NCBI GenBank assembly: GCA_021234155.1
Contig: JAJEKV010000079.1
Location: forward strand, 1,676,789 to 1,740,788
Length of the DNA: 64,000 bases
Direction of reading: 5' to 3'
Source: Isoetes taiwanensis
Taxonomy: Eukaryota; Streptophyta; Lycopodiopsida; Isoetales; Isoetaceae
Below, in pieces: positions 34,950 through 47,806 of the stretch. The notes beneath the pieces are model-generated. The model was given only the letters and a program-made list of their open reading frames with translations. It searched no databases and was not told the DNA's origin. The position numbers and the translations under genes are program-made. Numbering within the stretch: position 1 is the first letter of the stretch; each line of letters starts with the position of its first letter.

Positions 34950-37145
34950 TTTAGGCCATCACCTTTACGCCAAGGAAAACATCGACACTGAAGACACATT
35001 TCCTAGGAAGGTACATTTAAAGTATGAGCAGTGTGTACTAAAGAGGCGGCGGCAGCAGTAATAGCAGCAGCAACAACAACGTTAGCAGTTGCAGCTGCTG
35101 CTGCAAGTGTACCATTAGCAACATCGTGAGAGGAAGGGCCTTGAGCATGAGAAGATATGGTGGGTGCAGAAGATGGAACAACAGAATGCGCATTTGCAAC
35201 TTTGGTGTGTGCATGTTAATGGGAGAATGGACTCTAGTAACATAACATATGTTATTAGAGTATGAGTGGCCATAACATGATGGAATGCGTCAGCAAAGGT
35301 TGTATGCGATGGTATAAAGATGCGTAGCTTTCCACGAATCAATGCATGACATTTGTGAAAGCTATGTCATTTGTAGCAACCATAACTAGTGCCGTCTTAA
35401 TTTATTGTGTAATTTCCTTGGCGAATCTTTAAGTTCCATCTAGTTCAACATATAGTTACAAAATGGTTATCAGTGGGGCATTGCAAAAAGAGTGTGATGC
35501 TAGATGAGATTGGCATGAAGCACACTTAGAGTAATAGTATTCTTGACTTTGATATTTCCGCGCACTGCTATTATTTGAACGTAGAATGATTGCTTTGAAG
35601 AGGTCATGGTTCATATGGTTGGTGATTTTGATGAGCTTTATTGAGGAGTCTATTGTATTATTTGATTGCTTTGAAGAAGACATGGATGATGAGTTCCAGC
35701 AACCACGACCAGCACCAAGTCCAATACATTAGCAATAAAGATGATTAGGAATGGGTTCATAAATAAATACCCTTGGGAAGATTTAAAATCTTATTGTTTT
35801 ATAAAATTTTGAGAATGCAATTAGCTAGCTAATAGTTATGTTGACTTTTAAGAAGTCTTTGAATTGCAATATCTAAGGCCCAAGATGCACGAAGATATGA
35901 GTGGTGTTCTTTAGCATATTAGTGCGAAGCCAAACTCACCTTCTACACTCATCTGATCTGGCATCCCTCATTCTATAAGGCATGTGGGTTTCAAACAATT
36001 TTATATGAAAGAGTTGTATTTTCTTCCCATGGTGGGAATATAAACGGAGCATTTTGGGTGGTTGTGCAGACAATGAGAATAAAATAAGACAAAAAGACAA
36101 TGGAAGGATCCAATGAAACCATCAACAACGGATAGAAATCCTCTCATACAGGATCCAATGCAGACAAAACACCATTAGCATACATAATACAAGATCAGTT
36201 CACAACATCCCATTATGAAAGGATGTGCAGCTTCTTATTCCAACGTCTCTTGGATTGCACGGCCTCTAATAGATAAGCCTTAAGTATGTGGGTAGCTCAT
36301 TATGGATGTGGTTCTATGAGCCTCGAGACACCAGCATTGTCAAGAGCATGCCATAGAATCAAGAATCCAATGAGTTTCCTTGTATGGTGAGATTTGCAGG
36401 TACAAATTGGATCGGAATGCTACAAGCTTTTAGGAGCAACCTTCATGGAATGAAGCGACGCGATTTGCGAAATGGACATGGGAGCACATAGACAACATTC
36501 CCATCCCTTAGGCGAAGGGACCCAATTAGTATAACTGACAATATAAGCCTAGGGAAGCACATAGATAACATTGATTAGTAACATTATTATAAAACCTACT
36601 AGGGGATAACATTCTCGGAGCGATATATATATCGAAGACCGACATGTTTAAACCACGGGTATATTCGGGTCTTTACGTATTATAGCCACATCTAGAAAAA
36701 AAAAACACTGGCAATTTGATTTGCGATTTAGGGTTGGTTGGCTTAAACATGCCTACCTCCCACATTTACAGTGGAACATTCCCATTCAAACCAAAGACAA
36801 AGCATACGTTGGAAAGTGACCTAGAATGATCTGTCTTTTGCACAAAAATGCGACTCTCCTTTTTCCTTTGAAGGATAAAAAATATTGACTATTTTGTTTA
36901 CGACATGTAAATGGAGCTGTTATATATATTATTTATAGGAAATAAAAAATCCATTACATACATGGAGAGATTCTGTAATGATGAAATGTTTCAATCTCAA
37001 CCACTGATTAGCAAACTTCACCCACCACGGACGGCTAGGATATCATTTGAAAAATGCAAAGGGACAAATAATGTGCTGTTATGCTATTATATACAAACCG
37101 TAAATCTGATGCTTCAGTTTTGTACTCAGGTGCAGAGCAAAACGG
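34950..37145. other. Non-coding stretch
   Basis: No gene recognised. It includes a GCA/CAG-rich patch at 35045-35105 that gives an Ala-rich translation on the minus strand, and short AT repeats. Some of it may be the 3' flank of the patellin gene. Confidence 0.4.
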
Positions 37146-39298
37146 TCAGTTTTTCACCAAGTATCTGTAAATCGAGAGCTTTTTTTTTCTGGATTGTGTG
37201 TTATCAATGCTAAGTACCAGCTTTCCGGCCTCGCGTGTCTTGAACGAATTCAAAATCGGTTCTTCCAACGATGCTACCTTTCTCGTTTTCTCTACCACCG
37301 TTGTATAATGGTTTTCCAGCTCCGGAATGAATTCTGCACCATAGCTTACTTCCCATCCAATCACGTTCAAATCCCATACCACTGTTGCACCAATCTGCAA
37401 AAACCCAATAAATCCGATGTCGGTTTGATTCACCATTGCAAAAATCAGGCATAAAAAATAGGTTCTGTCTACTCTGTTTCTATGCTGCAGATCTGTGGCA
37501 AAGGGGTTTAATCGAATTTGTAACTATTTCTTTGAATCGTCTATTCAGCAGTCTGTAATCCGGAAGAACAAAAGTAATCGACTACTGGGTTGAATGAATC
37601 TGAACAAGTTTCTGTGGACTGGGCAGCTGGATAATCTAAAAGGCATGCTATATATAGCAGGGTTTAGAGTATCAGTAAAGTCTCTGACTTTCCCTTTTTC
37701 TAATCGAATCTGTCCGCATTTTTTTGCATGCGCAGAAGGGTTTAATCGATCGATCTACAGCTGCTTTTACCAAATTGGTTTTTGATCAGAAGAACTTTTA
37801 ACAGAGTCTGCAAAAATTCCTACGAATCGATTACCTCTATTACGTATATTTCAATCAGACGTTTTTCCCCAGGTTTTAGAGTCAATTCTGTGACAGGAGC
37901 ATGGATGCCTTCAAATTCCTTTGCGTTTTCTCTGCTCAATCCGCCATATCGAACTGGAACGTTGTAGGACGGTATCAATCTGCATCAGAAACGCCCGAAT
38001 CTGTGAGAAAAACCCAAAATCCAACCAACCCATTTGCCAAACGAAAGGAATCTGCAACAAACAAAAACAAAAAGCTATGGCGGGTTGGATTGGATTGACT
38101 TGAATATGTATTCTGTCACTTTTCCTCCTCCGACAAGCTCAAACTTGCTTTTAGTCCGTTGGGTCATAAATGGGCTAATTACTGCAAATAGAGCACTGAA
38201 ATACCATGGCACATTTAATAGAACCTGTTTCACACACGATCATGTATTAGAATCCAGAAAAATCTGCCACAAAAACAGAGTATCTGCTTCAAATCTCTGC
38301 ATCAGAAAGCAAAAACAGAGAATATTTGACTTCCCATGAATCCCATCTCAAAACAGAGCTTTCTTTCTACTTCAAATTCATTCCAAAAACAGGGATAAAA
38401 TTTGAATTCTACATCAATCGGCCGTATCAGAAAGAGAAAAACAATGCAAAAAACAGGGCTGTTGTCATATTTTAGAGCAAAACAGTAGAAACCGAGGCAG
38501 AAATTTGAATTTTGAAAGTCTTACATGCTTGAAAACTAGTTCCGGATAATTATCCTGCATCAGATCCAAAGCTTGGAGGGTAAAGCTTCTGAATTCCTTA
38601 TTCAGCAGACCGGGGGAGTTTTTGAAATCGCTGACTTGCACAAATGCATTAACTCCTCCAGGGCTAAAATCAAGCAGTTGAATCCCCTTCTCTAAGAGCT
38701 GAACCCTCCATCGCAGAAATTTCTGTGTCTTAGATTGGTCCCCAAATGCTGCTTCATACAGATCCTTGTTTTCAAAAGCTCCAAATACATTGTAACAGAC
38801 CGGATGCCCCTTCTTATCAAATCCATGCATAAAGGACACTCCGTCAAAATCTGTGCCGTGTTCTTCCTCCAAAATTTTGTGGGCACCAAATTTCTGCCTC
38901 CAAAACAGAGTATTCTTCAGCATTTCATACGCAGAATCCACCCTGCAATCTCTGGCATGCAAAAACTTGAGAAGAATTGTATCTGTTCTGGGATCCTCTT
39001 TGCTGGGCGAAATGGGAACACCCCAAATGGAAACCTCCTCTTTGGATGCTGCAATCGGCTGTGTTGGGTGCGAAAAATCGCCATTTTTCAAAGCGGTTTC
39101 TATCCGAGATTTGAATTCCTGTAATACTTTCTCTTCTGGATGATCCGGTTCATCAGGGTCGTCCTTGGAAATAGAATCTGAAGAAGCTTTGTCGAGATTT
39201 TTGGGTTCAGATTCATACCCGTTGTGAAATGCTGCAGCGGCCCGTTCTGCTTCGGCTTCAGCTGCTACCGCCATAGCCAGAGGCACGGCCTTCTCCAT
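37146..39298 (-). CDS. Patellin-like SEC14-GOLD protein, four exons, 430 aa
   Basis: Patellins bind phosphoinositides and act at the plasma membrane, cell plate and in membrane trafficking. Exons on the minus strand: 39298-38525, 38224-38100, 37979-37835, 37394-37146. Splice sites are GT-AG and phases fit. One donor is the weaker GTCAAT at 38099. The protein has an acidic N-terminus (residues 1-~95). The CRAL-TRIO N-terminal helices (DPRTDTILLKFLHARD, then LKNTLFWRQKFG) come next, followed by the SEC14 lipid pocket (VSFMHGFDKKGHPVCYNVFG; FLRWRVQLLEKGIQLLDFSPG; exon 2 VLLNVPWYFSALFAVISPF). The link VPVRYGGLS leads into a GOLD domain in exon 4 (GATVVWDLNVIGWEVSYGAEF to the C-terminal KN). All parts are open, so the gene is probably functional. 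Its N-terminal extension is shorter than in some patellins. The start ATG at 39298 opens an Ala/Glu-rich leader typical of the family. Confidence 0.95.
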
Positions 39299-40075
39299 GC
39301 TTCTGCTAGACGGAGCCTTCCTTTTTGTTTTGAAGAACGGGATTAACGGCGCAATAACGCAATATTCCCCTCCTTGACGGAATATTCACTTCCCTTTTCT
39401 GGGTTCTCAATGCAATCCCTGTTTAGTGGTATTGTATAACCAGGAAAGATTCCAAGTTATACGCTAGAATATTCTTTACATTTCCAGGTCTTTTATGGTC
39501 CAAACATTGATGAAGCATTGCCTTTGTGCGAATTCATACTTCGTATAGTTAGCCATAGCTGTTAGCTAACGCTGACACTAAAATAACGTGTAACGCGTTA
39601 GCTGCCAACCTAATATCGTGTTATTTTTTTGCCAAAAAAAAAACAGAATTTTAACAGTTTAAAATATGATCCTGACTATTTGACCATGCTGATTCTAAAT
39701 ATGCAATCAAAATTTAAAAATACGTACTCTAACTTGCTAAAACCTTTGATCCGAAAGTATGTCCTGCTTTTCACGGAAGTCCTGCAATAAAGAACATATG
39801 TACTAGCATTTCTAATACAATTCTAGCAATTGAACACCAAGAAGATGTAGTGAATAAAATTACTGAATGAAATTTGGAATGTTACAGTACACTTTGTCTT
39901 CAGACAAGTCACAGTTTCTCACATCCACAAATCAAACTTGAATACAAAAGCTTAGAGAATAGCATAAAGAAAGACAAATGTTGTTCTCCTCTCCAAACTA
40001 AAAAACATCAAAGTTCATCTTCCTGCATGACAGGATCTTCTTTTTTATTTTGTGATAGCGTTGGGTTGCACGCCA
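39299..40075. other. Upstream region of the patellin gene
   Basis: It should contain the promoter. I see no convincing TATA box and no other gene. Confidence 0.4.
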
Positions 40076-40099
40076 GGGAACGCCGCATGCGGCGTTCCC
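40076..40099. repeat. Perfect 24-bp palindrome
   Basis: A perfect inverted repeat with arms gggaacgccgc and gcggcgttccc around a central AT. GC-rich in an AT-rich setting, it lies about 575 bp upstream of the first ORF of the HUH-containing block, so it might be a terminal hairpin of that element. Confidence 0.85.
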
Positions 40100-40651
40100 T
40101 CTCCCCCTTGCGGGACGGTTGAAGTTTAAATTTCTGTCTTTTCTTTTCGTTTTTCTCTGTTTCTCTGGTTCCCTCTTTCTTTCGATGCCAACAGTGGCAC
40201 TCTGTGGCATGGAGCGGCGAGCTCTAGGGGAATCATACGAGAAAGCGGCTTGAGATTGCAAGAGGTAAGTCTGCATTGTGTGCTTCACCTTTGAAGCAAA
40301 AACGTTGCCAGAGCAAGATTTTGCGTTAAGGATAGGAGTCGACTCTATGCCGGAGATTATGCAGGGAGGCTCTAGGCTGGTAAAGCTAGAAGCCAGCATG
40401 TCTTGGATGAAAGCATATAGCTGGGGTCATTTTTTATGTCAGCGATAGTGGGTGCTTAGGGGGTGCTTTAGGTGAGGACCTTTTTTTCTTTTTCTTGGGT
40501 TGACGAATTTTTGATGGGTTGAAGAATGGTGAAGAATGCGTGAAACAGGTTTGGCCCTCCCATCCGAATTGGGAAATTCGTTGGCCATGTCAGCGATCCG
40601 GGTGTGGTTGGAGAATAGTTGGTTTAGCAAAAACATTTTCGATGAAATTCA

Positions 40652-41176
40652 ATGGATTTGGTTGAAAGATACGCTGCTGAATTTGCAGCACAGTTTGATG
40701 GCTAGGATCCAGAAGACCTTGCTGCTGCTCTTGGTATTGATCTGGATGAATTCCTCCCAAACTTTGTTGTGCAGCATGAGGTATCAAATCCACAGGATGT
40801 TCATGAAATTGTGGATCCATATGCATCTGCACTTGCAACTGTGGTACCTTCATCTCCAGTATATTTAGTTCTTGAAGCCTCTACAACATGCTTTGATGAT
40901 TGCAAAAAGGTGTGCAATTGTGCATCCCCAAATACTGCATGTAGAAGAATTCTATCAGCCAGAAGGAGATTACAAATGAAGAGGAAGAGAGAGCAAGAGA
41001 AATTCGTCCTCGAAGCAAATAAGGGCAAAGAAAATCTCACCACCAGGCAGAAACAAAAATTGGCCAAGCAAATTGTGGATTTCACCAATAAGATATGCCT
41101 TAATTTGAATTTTGAGGATAGAAAAGAGGTTTTTGCAAGAGCAGAAAATGACTTCACGAATATGGTATCAATGTGA
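40652..41176 (+). pseudogene. Unidentified ORF upstream of the HUH gene, one in-frame stop
   Basis: The ATG at 40652 opens a 174-codon frame with one TAG at 40703-40705. The N-terminal part is acidic and helical (ERYAAEFAAQFD, then DPEDLAAALGIDLDEFLP). A Cys-containing middle part follows, then a very basic, Lys/Arg-rich segment (ARRRLQMKRKREQEKFV, then LTTRQKQKLAKQIVDFT). I do not recognise it. Protein-like text continues in other frames to about 41800 (for example RLSDEDREKVYNFQISEARI near 41400), so this may be the decayed first gene of a mobile element whose second gene is the HUH endonuclease. Confidence 0.45.
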
Positions 41177-42776
41177 AGGAGACTCTTGTTCATCAAGAAC
41201 GCTATGTGGACTCAAGATATCAATCAAGCAAAGGTCCTCCACCTTGATGATGGTCATCCTTTGAATGTAGCAATCGTCTTTAACATTTGCAAGGGTTCTA
41301 AACTTGAAAAGAAGGGTTGTATGTGTTGTTGTGGACAAGAGGAGATTGGCTGAGATTGGAGGACCCTGGTCCATGTTCAATAAGAAATAGATCAGATAGG
41401 CTCTCCGATGAAGACAGAGAAAAGGTATATAACTTCCAGATCTCGGAAGCCCGTATCTCTCCTAATAAAAGGCAAGTCATTAAATTAAGGAGACATTTGA
41501 ATGGGAGGAAAGTATTAAAGCCTTATAACTTGCATGCAATTCACTTCTTGGAAGAATCACAGGTACTCATCATGTGCAGTTCCCCATGTGCTCATCATTG
41601 CACCAGAAGATCGAAGAGCATTTTCATCGGCTTGTTCCTTCCAGTTATATGGTTTTTATAGGGCAAGCAGTTCTTAGGCACCCCGACCGAAATTATCCTT
41701 TCATTTCTGCTAATCAAAAAGAAATTAACTCAATGTCATTGCTTGAAATTAAGAGAACTGTTACTATAAATATAAATCCCAAAATTTTACAATCATCGAT
41801 AGCTCTCTGAGCTCTGCAATCTGTTGACCAAAATTGATGCAATTCTTTGCAAAATCCGAAGGAAAATAGAGATTTCCTACGGGCTTGGGCGAGGATGGAC
41901 ATCAATCCCAAATTCAAAATCCTCTTCAAAGCTTTGGCGTCCAATTGAGGCATTTTTGTGTGTATCCCCCTCAAAGTACTGCCTAAAACTTCAGTTTGTT
42001 GGGAAGGTGGAAAAGGAGGAATTAGGCTTAATGAGTACAAAAATAGGTTGTATAATGATGTTTATAAGTTTGGTTACGCGAGCTTGGGTTTGGATAAGAT
42101 TCACGGAGGGCTTTTTACTCATTGATAGAGATTCAGGTACCAACTAAAATCTAAATTTGGTAAGGGCTCACAAGGGCATTAATAGACTCCACCAAACCTC
42201 TATTGTTAGCGTGATTATTTCTTCTATTGGATCTATGTTCCCTTTTTTTATATGACCAACCATCCAAATGTTTTAAATGTATGGTCTATAATTTTTGAAA
42301 TGGTCATTTAGACATCCATATCAAATTCCCCTAAAACTGGTGTTATTGCTACATATTACTGTCAAGTTTTTTCCCTCGAAGTCCTTTAGGACGGGATTTT
42401 TAATATTGATTTCCTGTGCTCTAAAATTCAAATTTTTTTTTTCTTTCACCCTTTTCTACAGTCCTACCTTTTTTCTCTGTGTCCATAAGGTTAAAAAAAT
42501 GTGGAATGCGTATAATGTTACTTAAGATTTTGGAAGCTTAAGGGCACATATTCGTATAGTTATATGTAGAATTGTGATGCTGGAATGTGAAGTCCGAGTT
42601 TTGTGGGAGAAAATGTGATGAAGGGGATGCCGAACCATATGCAGTCTTTGAGGAAGTGATGATCTGCTCCAGATGTCGATTGGGATGAGGGCATAGGCGC
42701 TCTGGCGAGTTGATCGGCACGGCGCAGGTATAAACATCAGGCCCAGCTGAAGGTAAGCCATAGTTTAGGTTTCTTT

Positions 42777-43916
42777 TTGTTGTTGCTCTTGCAAGAAATT
42801 TTCTGGACACGATTTAGAGGCCATATAGTAAAGTCGATTCTGGCCTCTTCGTCAAAGCTTTGCGGAAGTTGCTGGGAACGGTTCCCACAATTCAAAGGTA
42901 AGATGCTTGAGAGATTGGCGAGGAAAGCGAAGGGAAAAATTGGAGTGAATTTGTATGCTGGCACCGTAGATGAGTTGATAGATGTTTATGGTGAGGGTAG
43001 GGGGAGCACAAGGGCTAGGGAGGATGGAAAGGTTGTAGAGGAGGGATCTGGGATTCTTGATGTGAGTGTCACTCTAGGATATGTAGGAATAAATATCCCA
43101 GAGCATATGTATGAGCGTCTGGTGAGCTTTTCTAAGTTTGATACTGTTTCAGGGGCGGTGGCACTTGAAAGGGGTTCTGAATTGGACCACTTGTATTGCT
43201 AAGCAGTGTTCAGGACAACCATTAAAACTCCCAGGCAAGTGAACACTGCAATCAAGAAAGCCTTCGATTGGGGTGTTCTCAAGCCAGCAGGTGTGCATCT
43301 AATTTGCAAGACTCTAAAGAACACGAAGCTTCATTGTTTCGAAGGTATTGTGGGATACTGCCTGAAGGATTATGGCAAAGTCCACACAATGAGAGAAAAA
43401 CAGATAGAAATAGGAAAAGATCTTTACTTGAGGTATGGGGCAGGGGATTTGAAGAACCTTGATGTCCTTGACAACAAGAACGTGTTGCATAGGACAACCC
43501 ATTATGTGAATTACCATGGTAGGAAACAGATATCTGCCAGCCTTGTTTACATTGTGTGTCGTATGTTGCACACAAGGAAGTCCGTCCTATCTAGCCAGTG
43601 GATCCTATCCACAAACACGGCGTTCATATCTGAGCATAGGATGAAAGCAGTGTGGAAGATGACGTTGAATCCTGAGCTTGCAATGCCTAGTGATGTCAGG
43701 TGCGTGTTGTTTGGTGTGCCTGCTAAAATGCAGCCATTGGAGAGGCTTGAAAGGGGAAGGAAGCCGTATTGGGATGATGTATGTAGCGAAGGTGATGATG
43801 ATGCTCACTTTGTTGATGTGGAAAACAAAGAGTATAGGTCGGATGTGGAAGGAGAGGGCATGGAAGCTGATTACATTCCCATGAATTTCCGCGATTACAC
43901 TATGTCAGTGGGCTAA
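42777..43916 (+). pseudogene. Rep-like HUH endonuclease (Replitron-like?), with inactivating changes
   Basis: Two frames in the same register, 42777-43202 and 43203-43916, are separated only by TAA at 43200-43202. Joined, they show the three Rep motifs in order: motif I in SVTLGYVGIN near 43065; a motif II region DHLYC just before the stop; motif III GYCLKDYGKVH near 43350, whose Tyr is the expected nicking residue with the following Lys. Downstream lies a conserved-looking tail (GKDLYLRYGAGDLKN, then HRMKAVWKMTLNPE). HUH proteins nick and rejoin single-stranded DNA at transposon or replication origins. Here the second metal-binding His of HxH is Tyr. No helicase domain follows, unlike Helitron RepHel. 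The N-terminal start is uncertain. Assignment to a Rep/Replitron-like family rests on motifs alone. Confidence 0.6.
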
Positions 43917-44124
43917 TGCTCTGTTCTTGCTATGTTGTTTACCTACTGTTTTACTATTGCATTGTTGTTGTTGTTGTGTTGTTTACATGTTATAGCCTCA
44001 GTTTCATATGAATATGAATTTGCATTTCTATTTGTCTACAAATTATGTTTCTCTCATAGCATAATGCAGTTGATGGCACTAGTTTAGTACAGTTCATAGC
44101 AGGACTTGCCCTTTCATCATGCAG

Positions 44125-44741
44125 GTATGCCAGGAATAGAGGCCAATGGTGATGTTATGGTCCCTGAAGTGGTAGAAATCAGCGACAGCGGCAGTGATGT
44201 GGCCATGCCTGTACCTCTGAACCGCCCAAATGCTCCATCTCCTGTAGATTTGCCTTCACCATGTGCTCCTCCTCTTGTGCATGTTGCTTTGCCTAGCTTC
44301 TTTGCTTTGCTGCCTGTACATCATGCGTTGCCCCAAGCCATTTCAAACGGACTGTCATATGGAGCTGTTGCCCCTGGTCGTGGTGCGCAGATGTCTTATG
44401 TGGCCAATTTAGTAGCAAATGGCCTGCCAAACCCTGTTATTGCCTCCGGGCAACATGAACATATGCATGTAGTAGCAGAGCTTCTTGAAAATGTTGTGGG
44501 AATCAATACAATAACAAAGTATCGCAGCTGTTGTCAGAGTCCTGAGAGTCCAGTTAGGTAGGTTGTTCCATGCATTAGAACAATGCATTGGGGTTATGGA
44601 ATGGGAGCAGGTGAATGTCTCCGTGAAGGAGAGGCAAGCCCTCAGAGCCCACATGAACTTGGCAAGAGGCATCCTAATGCAAGAGCTTCGAAAGATGGAT
44701 GGCCTCCAACGGAGGCATGCGGCTGCACTCAATTTGAGGTA
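44125..44741 (+). pseudogene. Unidentified ORF downstream of the HUH gene, frameshifted
   Basis: Protein-like text starts after a splice-acceptor-like catgcag at 44118-44124 and reads EANGDVMVPEVVEISDSGSD. A Pro/Ala/Leu-rich middle and a helical segment ending in LLENVVGINT follow. One frameshift near 44515 moves it to a second frame with LGRLFHALEQCIGVMEWEQV and RILMQELRKMDGLQRRHAAA, a likely helix, up to 44741 where GTATAA could be a donor. The acidic EISDSGSD start is reminiscent of nuclear proteins but I do not identify a family. It may be a second exon block of the HUH-containing element or an unrelated relic. Confidence 0.4.
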
Positions 44742-45099
44742 TAACTACTTTAGATTTGGTGTCTGCATTGCATATCATAGCGTGTTTGAGCATGTTACTT
44801 GCACATCAAAAAGGTCAAAAAAAACAAATGACTAGCAGGAAAAACGAAAGAAAAAATGATTTCTGTATTTGAGCATGATTGCCCGAGCATCTGTGCATGG
44901 GAATAGCCCCCCGACTTTAGGCCGTGGTGGAGCATTGAAGATTGGCTTCGAGGAGGGGTTCAAGTCCCCATGTTCCAGCATTCTTTGCTTGATGGCCTTG
45001 TGCAGGTGATGTGGGGTGGTGGTTGCATGTTGTGCCACGTAGCTTTCTCACAGTAGAACACATGTGCAAGGGGAAGAATGCATCGCTGGGTAAGTACAC

Positions 45100-47806
45100 A
45101 TGACTGCTCAGTCTTTCTTCAATGTGTGCTCTTAATATTTCATTTTGTGGTCATTGTATGCGAAACTCTGGCTGCCAAACAGTTTGAGTGTGATTGTATG
45201 CAAGGTGCAGCAATTTAACATTTGATAGGAATTAAGGAACTGCAGGTTATAATTTGGAAGCGTAAATCCTATGTCATGTGCTACCTGCATGGAAGTGCAC
45301 AGCGGATTGACAGTTCAGGGGAATTATATGCTTTTAGATTGTAGTTGGGAAATACAGGTTACATGTTAAATCATCCCTTCTGTATGAAAGCTGAATTGAA
45401 ATGGCCATTGTAACATTATACGCATTCCACATTTTCTTAACTTTATCAGGTGTTTGTGTTCTGCATTTGGCAGGCAGTAGTGTGGTCTACTGGCAGAAGC
45501 TCATGTAGTAGTCTTCATCACAACATGGGAAGGTGCAGCAAGCATATCCAGGTTTGGCAGGTGATATGGAGCAAGCACGGGGGAGTGGTCCACGGCGAAT
45601 GGGTTATTGGAATTATGGCAAATATTTTGTAAATATTATTCCTAAGGTCACCTAATAAATAACATAGCATGTGGGTGTGAAGAACCATTGATCTTTATGG
45701 AAGGGGTCGAGGCACTACCAAAATGATTATTGGTTGAGAAAAAGATCATAGATAATGTCCCATATGATAAGTCCTATAATCTAATTTATAATCTAATTAA
45801 AGGCAAGGGGATATTTTGAGAAAAAGGCAACCGCACCAAGCTAAAAAGGTCAAGTCGCGAGAGATCTATAAATAGAACCGAAACTTCAGCTTGACATATC
45901 TCCTAAGAACCGAGAGGTTGATTGTTTACCTTTTTACCTCATTGGAACCGTCTCGGTGTCTAGTTTCCAAATTGGGGTGGACATATCGTAGTTCATCCGT
46001 ATGAGGGAGTAATGGCCGAAAAAGTGAGAGGGGGTCACAAATTACTGCCATAGCGACTTCACAAATCTACAATTGTTTTTATGATGTGTGGCTACTTGGA
46101 GTAGCTAGATTAGTCTGGAAGGCCATTAAGCCAGACGCCAGAGCTTTGTATTTGCCATAGTACTTGTGGTTTGCCATAACCCAGTGGATCCGGTTGGGTG
46201 GTTAATGGTGCTGCCATATCAATTGTGCATTAATAAAGTTTCCTTAGTCCAGTGTTCTATTATTTCATTATGGTTCTATGATTCTTGTTGCTGCAACTTC
46301 CCAAATATACATGAATTGTATCAGCAGGCCTGCCTGCCATGGCAGGGGGTTCAACTCCCCTTAATGCCATCCTCCTTTGGCTTATGGCAGAAGCTTGACG
46401 TGTATTTTGACTTGTGATAATGGTACACAAATCTTATGGTGAGGTGGAAATGTTGATTTGACCCCATCACGGATTTAATGCACGACTTAGAATGCACTAG
46501 AAGGAATATGCACTGGAATATTACTTTAATCAAAGGCTAGGAATGAGCGATAAGGATGGATGTTTCTGTTTACAGATGGATGTTTTTCCCGCAGTGCCAT
46601 TATTTTTCTTGGTTAGGTGGATTCCCTCCAACTCTTTACCTCGTTTTTTATCTTTGTCTCAATAATCACGTTGATATTTTTAGTCATTTTTTGTCTTTAT
46701 CTCTGTAATCACTTGGATTTTTGCGTATTTGTTTTCTTTGTTTATGGATGGATGTCCTTCCCCGCATTAGTTTGCACTTGTTCTTCTTGCTATGCAGATT
46801 TTTTTTTCCGTTCAGTTTTCTTATATTAGAATAGATTTTTTTTCTTGTATTATATCTGTTTTTTTACATTAGATTAGATGTGTCCTTCCTCGCTCTGGTG
46901 CGTTATCTTGCTTGTTTAATCATTCCATAAACATCAACAAAATATAAATAACTTTACCTAGCTTCTCATTAAAGAACAAAGTGTAATGTACTAGAAAACC
47001 TTGGAAATCATGGCCCTATCATCTCAATGCCTTAGTAGAGACTTGAACCCAATTGGAGTATTGGAGTACTTTAGAGAATAAGAAGAAGAATAGGAAGAAT
47101 GCAACATGCTTACGAGAATACCTCTCACGACCTACCCAATTGGTCCTCACATTGCAAAATCAAAAAGAAAAAACTCATGTACAAGGATTGAGATAAAATC
47201 TATGTCCATAGATATTCATTAGAAATAAAGCCTAACAAAGCAGTAGACCAGAAATATTTTTCCACCACCACCACTAGGACAACCTAAGAAGCAATGTCTT
47301 AGTGCTTCAAGTTGGGGTTGAAAACCTTTTAAGGTGCTGTTGAATTCCAGATTCGGTCCAGAAAATACAAATTAGCAAGTGAAAAGACAATACTTTAGGT
47401 CTTCAAGAATATTTGAAATGCCTCACCATATTGTTCGCATATGTACATGTAAGAGTAAATATCAAATTCTAAAAACATTGCCTCACCGCATGTACATGTA
47501 TCAAATATGACAACCCACATTACGCCAGAAGTTTGATTCATCAATAAAGCTTTTATTAGCTTGAAACCTATCATGTATCTGAGAAAGTTAATGTGTAAAG
47601 CTAAATAACAATATACATAATAAATGAATTCCATATGCAGTATCAGTTTACAGAAGGAACATCTTAAAAGGAACTCACTATACCACGTTGCTAGTTTAGG
47701 GAATTTGAAAATCTCTTTTCTATACATGCCAACCTTCTGGCAATAAGGGCAGTGCTGCATAGCTTGAAGGCAAAATATGTTCACAGCCTGTAATGCAATC
47801 CCATTC
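45100..47806. other. Non-coding stretch
   Basis: No gene recognised. There is a TATA-like ctataaata at 45866-45874 with retroelement-like text after it (possible LTR promoter). A T-rich block at 46555-46900 repeats a ggatgt-cttcccgc phrase. Two patches with T-arm-like ggggttcaa-tcccc occur at about 44956 and 46346. Confidence 0.4.

Noticed and set aside
44940-46360. T-arm-like ggggttcaa-tcccc at about 44956 and 46346
   Set aside because: No acceptor stem, D-arm or anticodon arm fits at tRNA spacing, and no A box was seen. Not called as tRNA or SINE.
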